From JAGKXB01 sp964498835 (GTDB taxonomy: Bacteria; Pseudomonadota; Gammaproteobacteria; Burkholderiales; Burkholderiaceae_D), in the NCBI GenBank assembly GCA_964498835.1, contig CAZCIX010000001.1, positions 1 to 64,000 on the forward strand: a stretch of 64,000 nucleotides of DNA. Direction: 5' to 3'. Below are positions 62,135 to 64,000 of the stretch, piece after piece; position 1 is the stretch's first letter; each line of letters begins with the position of its first letter. The translations under genes were made by a program, and so were the position numbers. The notes under the pieces are model-generated. The model was not told where the DNA came from. It ran no database searches and saw only the letters and a list, made by a program, of their open reading frames with translations.

Positions 62135-62776
62135 TCAGGGGACCTTTTTGCGTTGCAGCAAATGATAAAACACATTGCCAGCTTGATCGGCACGCACGAT
62201 TTCCCAATCAGCCAAGTAATCTGGCGTAGTTTTCATTTCATTTTCAAGCGGCGTGCCAGATTCCACATACAATAAGCCATCTTCGGTCAGTAATTGCGTG
62301 CAGCTAGGCCAAATTTTGCTTAACCATCCTTGTTGATATGGTGGATCCAAAAAAATCATGTCAAAACGTTGCCCACGTTTAGCCATCGTTTGCGCAATGG
62401 CGCAGGCATCGCCATGGAGGATGGTGGTTTGCTCTGCCTGTAATTTCGTTTTCGTTGCATTCAATTGCTGAATCACGGGTGAGTAGTAATCCACCATGGT
62501 AACGCTCGCCGCGCCGCGGCTGGCGGCCTCAAAACCCAGTGCGCCTGTTCCCGCAAATAAATCTAATACGGCTCGTTGGTTCCAATCTTGATCAACAATA
62601 TGGTTGATCCAGTTAAACACCGTTTCACGCACGCGATCTGGTGTTGGGCGCAAACCAGCCGCTTCTAGTACCGGTAGATTTGTGCGTTTCCACATTCCAC
62701 CAATAATGCGAACCTGGCGAGGTGCGGAGGATTTTGTATGCGTATGCCTGTTAGGTGTAGATGTTTTTCTTTGCAT
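62135..62776 (-). CDS. rsmD: 16S rRNA (guanine-966-N2)-methyltransferase RsmD
   Basis: Methylates G966 of 16S rRNA. 213 residues with RIIGGMWKRTNLPV, RPTPDRVRETVFNWI, the SAM motif DLFAGTGALGFEAASRGA and the catalytic DPPY in MIFLDPPYQQG. 77 bases upstream of coaD. Confidence 0.96.
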   Translation of the reverse strand: MQRKTSTPNRHTHTKSSAPRQVRIIGGMWKRTNLPVLEAAGLRPTPDRVRETVFNWINHIVDQDWNQRAVLDLFAGTGALGFEAASRGAASVTMVDYYSPVIQQLNATKTKLQAEQTTILHGDACAIAQTMAKRGQRFDMIFLDPPYQQGWLSKIWPSCTQLLTEDGLLYVESGTPLENEMKTTPDYLADWEIVRADQAGNVFYHLLQRKKVP

Positions 62777-62920
62777 GTTGAATTAGCATGTTGAATTAAT
62801 TTGATTCTTTAGTTCTGTTTGATTTAAGTTGGAAAATTCAAAAATCTCAAGGTATAAGGCTTATACTGCCTGCTTGCTCTTTGCGTCACTTCGTTTCTCA
62901 ATTTTTCAAGGAGTATCAAT

Positions 62921-63367
62921 ATGAAACATCTTGTCGTTTCGCGACATCGCCAATCTGCGCAAGCGGGCCTGACATTGATTGAGTTGATGGTGACTATCGC
63001 CATCCTCGGTGTTTTTGCTGCACTTGCGGTTTCCAGCTATCGAGATTATTTGGTGAAATCACGTTTTCCTAATGTCAAATTATCGCTTGAGCCAATCAAG
63101 ACAGCGATGACTTCATGCTTGCAACAACACGATGGATCGTTGGTTGCATGTGACAGCTTCAAAAAGCTGGACGTTATGATGCCAGCACCGACGGAAGATT
63201 TGGCTAGCGTTAGTATTGCCAGCAATACTGCGGTTATCACTGCAACGGCAACAGCACCTGTTGGTGGATACACCTACATTTTGACGCCATCGGTTACCAC
63301 AACAGGCGATAAGAAAGTTGTTTTTAAAGTGTCGGGAACTTGTGCTGCGCAAGGAGATATTTGTTGA
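62921..63367 (+). CDS. Type IV pilin-like protein (PilE/PilA type)
   Basis: 148 residues with a type III prepilin leader of 16 residues ending in Gly, then LTLIELMVTIAILGVFAALAV with Glu at mature position 5. The N-terminal alpha helix is followed by a beta-rich head; Cys residues at SCLQQ, ACDSF and GTC/DIC include a C-terminal pair like a pilin D-loop. GGAG precedes the ATG. No other pilus genes are in the window; it could be a major or minor pilin. Closed by a strong terminator. Confidence 0.9.
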   Translation: MKHLVVSRHRQSAQAGLTLIELMVTIAILGVFAALAVSSYRDYLVKSRFPNVKLSLEPIKTAMTSCLQQHDGSLVACDSFKKLDVMMPAPTEDLASVSIASNTAVITATATAPVGGYTYILTPSVTTTGDKKVVFKVSGTCAAQGDIC

Positions 63368-63406
63368 TTGTTTAAATATGGTGTAAAGATCGCCACATTT
63401 AAAACC

Positions 63407-63453
63407 AAAATTAAAAGCACCTTATGCTGCGAGGTCAAGGTGCTTTTAATTTT
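63407..63453. terminator. Bidirectional terminator
   Basis: AAAATTAAAAGCACCTT pairs perfectly with AAGGTGCTTTTAATTTT (17 pairs) around a 13-base loop. It lies between the pilin gene and the converging protease gene. Confidence 0.9.
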
Positions 63454-63495
63454 CCTAAGCCTCAACAAGTTTGTGTGTGACATTGGTGCATGACA

Positions 63496-64000
63496 TTATT
63501 CGATTTCGTTGTCGATATTGCTTCTAATCCGTTTGGCGTTCGGCCTTTTTCCTACTGTAACGGTCAGCGTTAACTCCTGATTTCGTCTTAACACGGTCAT
63601 TTTTACCGTTTTAGTGGGTGATAATTTCGCAATAAAATCCAGCATTTCAGTGGTGTCCGAGATGGGTTTGTTTTCAATTGCCAATAAAATATCACCGGGT
63701 TTTATTCCGGCTTTATCCGCTGGCCCATTTCTCAATACACCGGCAATCAGTGCACCGGTTTTTTTCTTCAAACCAAAACTTTCGGCTAAGTCGGCAGTGA
63801 TATTTTGTGGCTCGACGCCGATCCAGCCGCGAACAACGTGACCGGTTTTAATAATGGACTCCATTACTGTTTTGACGGTTGATACTGGAATGGCGAAGCC
63901 AATTCCCTGCGAGCCCCCACTCCGTGAATAAATGGCAGTATTGATTCCAAGCAAATTACCATTTGAATCTGTTAGCGCACCACCGGAATTTCCCGGATTA
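63496..64000 (-). CDS. HtrA/DegS-type serine protease, C-terminal part
   Basis: The gene continues beyond the right edge of the window. The visible 167 residues begin in the protease domain with the catalytic Ser in NPGNSGGAL, then GINTAIYSRSGGSQGIGFAIPV, and end with a single PDZ domain (GWIGVEPQNI, GALIAGVLRNGPADKAGIKPGDILLAIENK). One PDZ domain is typical of the DegS/AlgW branch rather than DegP, which has two. It probably acts in the periplasm in envelope stress control; the N-terminus is not visible, so anchoring cannot be judged. Confidence 0.9.
   Translation of the reverse strand, partial: NPGNSGGALTDSNGNLLGINTAIYSRSGGSQGIGFAIPVSTVKTVMESIIKTGHVVRGWIGVEPQNITADLAESFGLKKKTGALIAGVLRNGPADKAGIKPGDILLAIENKPISDTTEMLDFIAKLSPTKTVKMTVLRRNQELTLTVTVGKRPNAKRIRSNIDNEIE

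Overview
The window is chromosomal DNA of a betaproteobacterium, most likely Burkholderiales and close to Oxalobacteraceae. This rests on gene content and order read by eye: a his-hinT-tatABC cluster, mnmG-rsmG-parA-parB followed by an atp operon, minCDE, a GTP-type PEP carboxykinase, and hemA-prfA-prmC. It is a draft assembly with two runs of exactly 100 N (40589-40688 and 52984-53083), both inside genes.

Layout. 1-850: the 3' end of a helical-repeat protein gene, then a tRNA-Val/tRNA-Asp pair with a clear promoter and terminator. 905-7947 (minus): hisC-B-H-A-F-I-E, hinT and tatA-B-C; hisG and hisD are absent. 8188-9597: mnmE. 9617-13009 (minus): an EmrR/EmrA/EmrB multidrug efflux operon with a strong operator-like dyad over its promoter. 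13251-15140: Kup potassium transporter. 15407-18115: EttA and an AI-2E/PerM family permease. 18202-20704 (minus): a YHYH-domain lipoprotein and a secreted partner of unknown function. 20705-21259: an AT-rich intergenic region with several DnaA-box-like sites and a perfect parS, the best candidate for oriC. 21260-25503: mnmG, rsmG, parA, parB. 25504-26471: a small accessory insertion (an EmrE-like SMR pump and an Rhs-like remnant). 26472-33741: the complete F1Fo ATP synthase operon atpIBEFHAGDC. 33846-37057: succinate-semialdehyde dehydrogenase, a DUF475/TerC-like membrane protein and an unknown protein. 37054-40043 (minus): msrB-dipZ-msrA, a probable extracytoplasmic methionine-sulfoxide repair operon. 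40200-41767: two proteins of unknown function, one split by an artificial assembly gap. 41880-47584 (minus): gshA, prmC, dsbB, prfA, hemA. 47656-50456 (minus): an orphan response regulator and minE-D-C. 50567-55560: ttcA, a MidA/NDUFAF7-type methyltransferase, cysK (gapped) and pckG. 55877-57650: a decaying accessory patch (broken secreted protein gene, Old Yellow Enzyme homologue, truncated gene end). 57756-64000: ssb, uvrA, a YfhL-type ferredoxin, coaD, rsmD, a type IV pilin-like gene and the 3' end of an HtrA/DegS-type protease gene.

The most notable non-coding feature is a family of about 95-bp palindromic elements, five near-complete copies plus a fragment. They occur only between genes, in both orientations, and two copies sit inside operons (hisA-hisF and emrA-emrB). 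Each is built of two flanking GC-rich hairpins and a central CCAGTG/CACTGG pairing. No CRISPR array, complete insertion sequence or prophage was seen. The accessory material is limited to the repeat proteins, efflux pumps, remnants near parB and pckG, and the palindromic elements.
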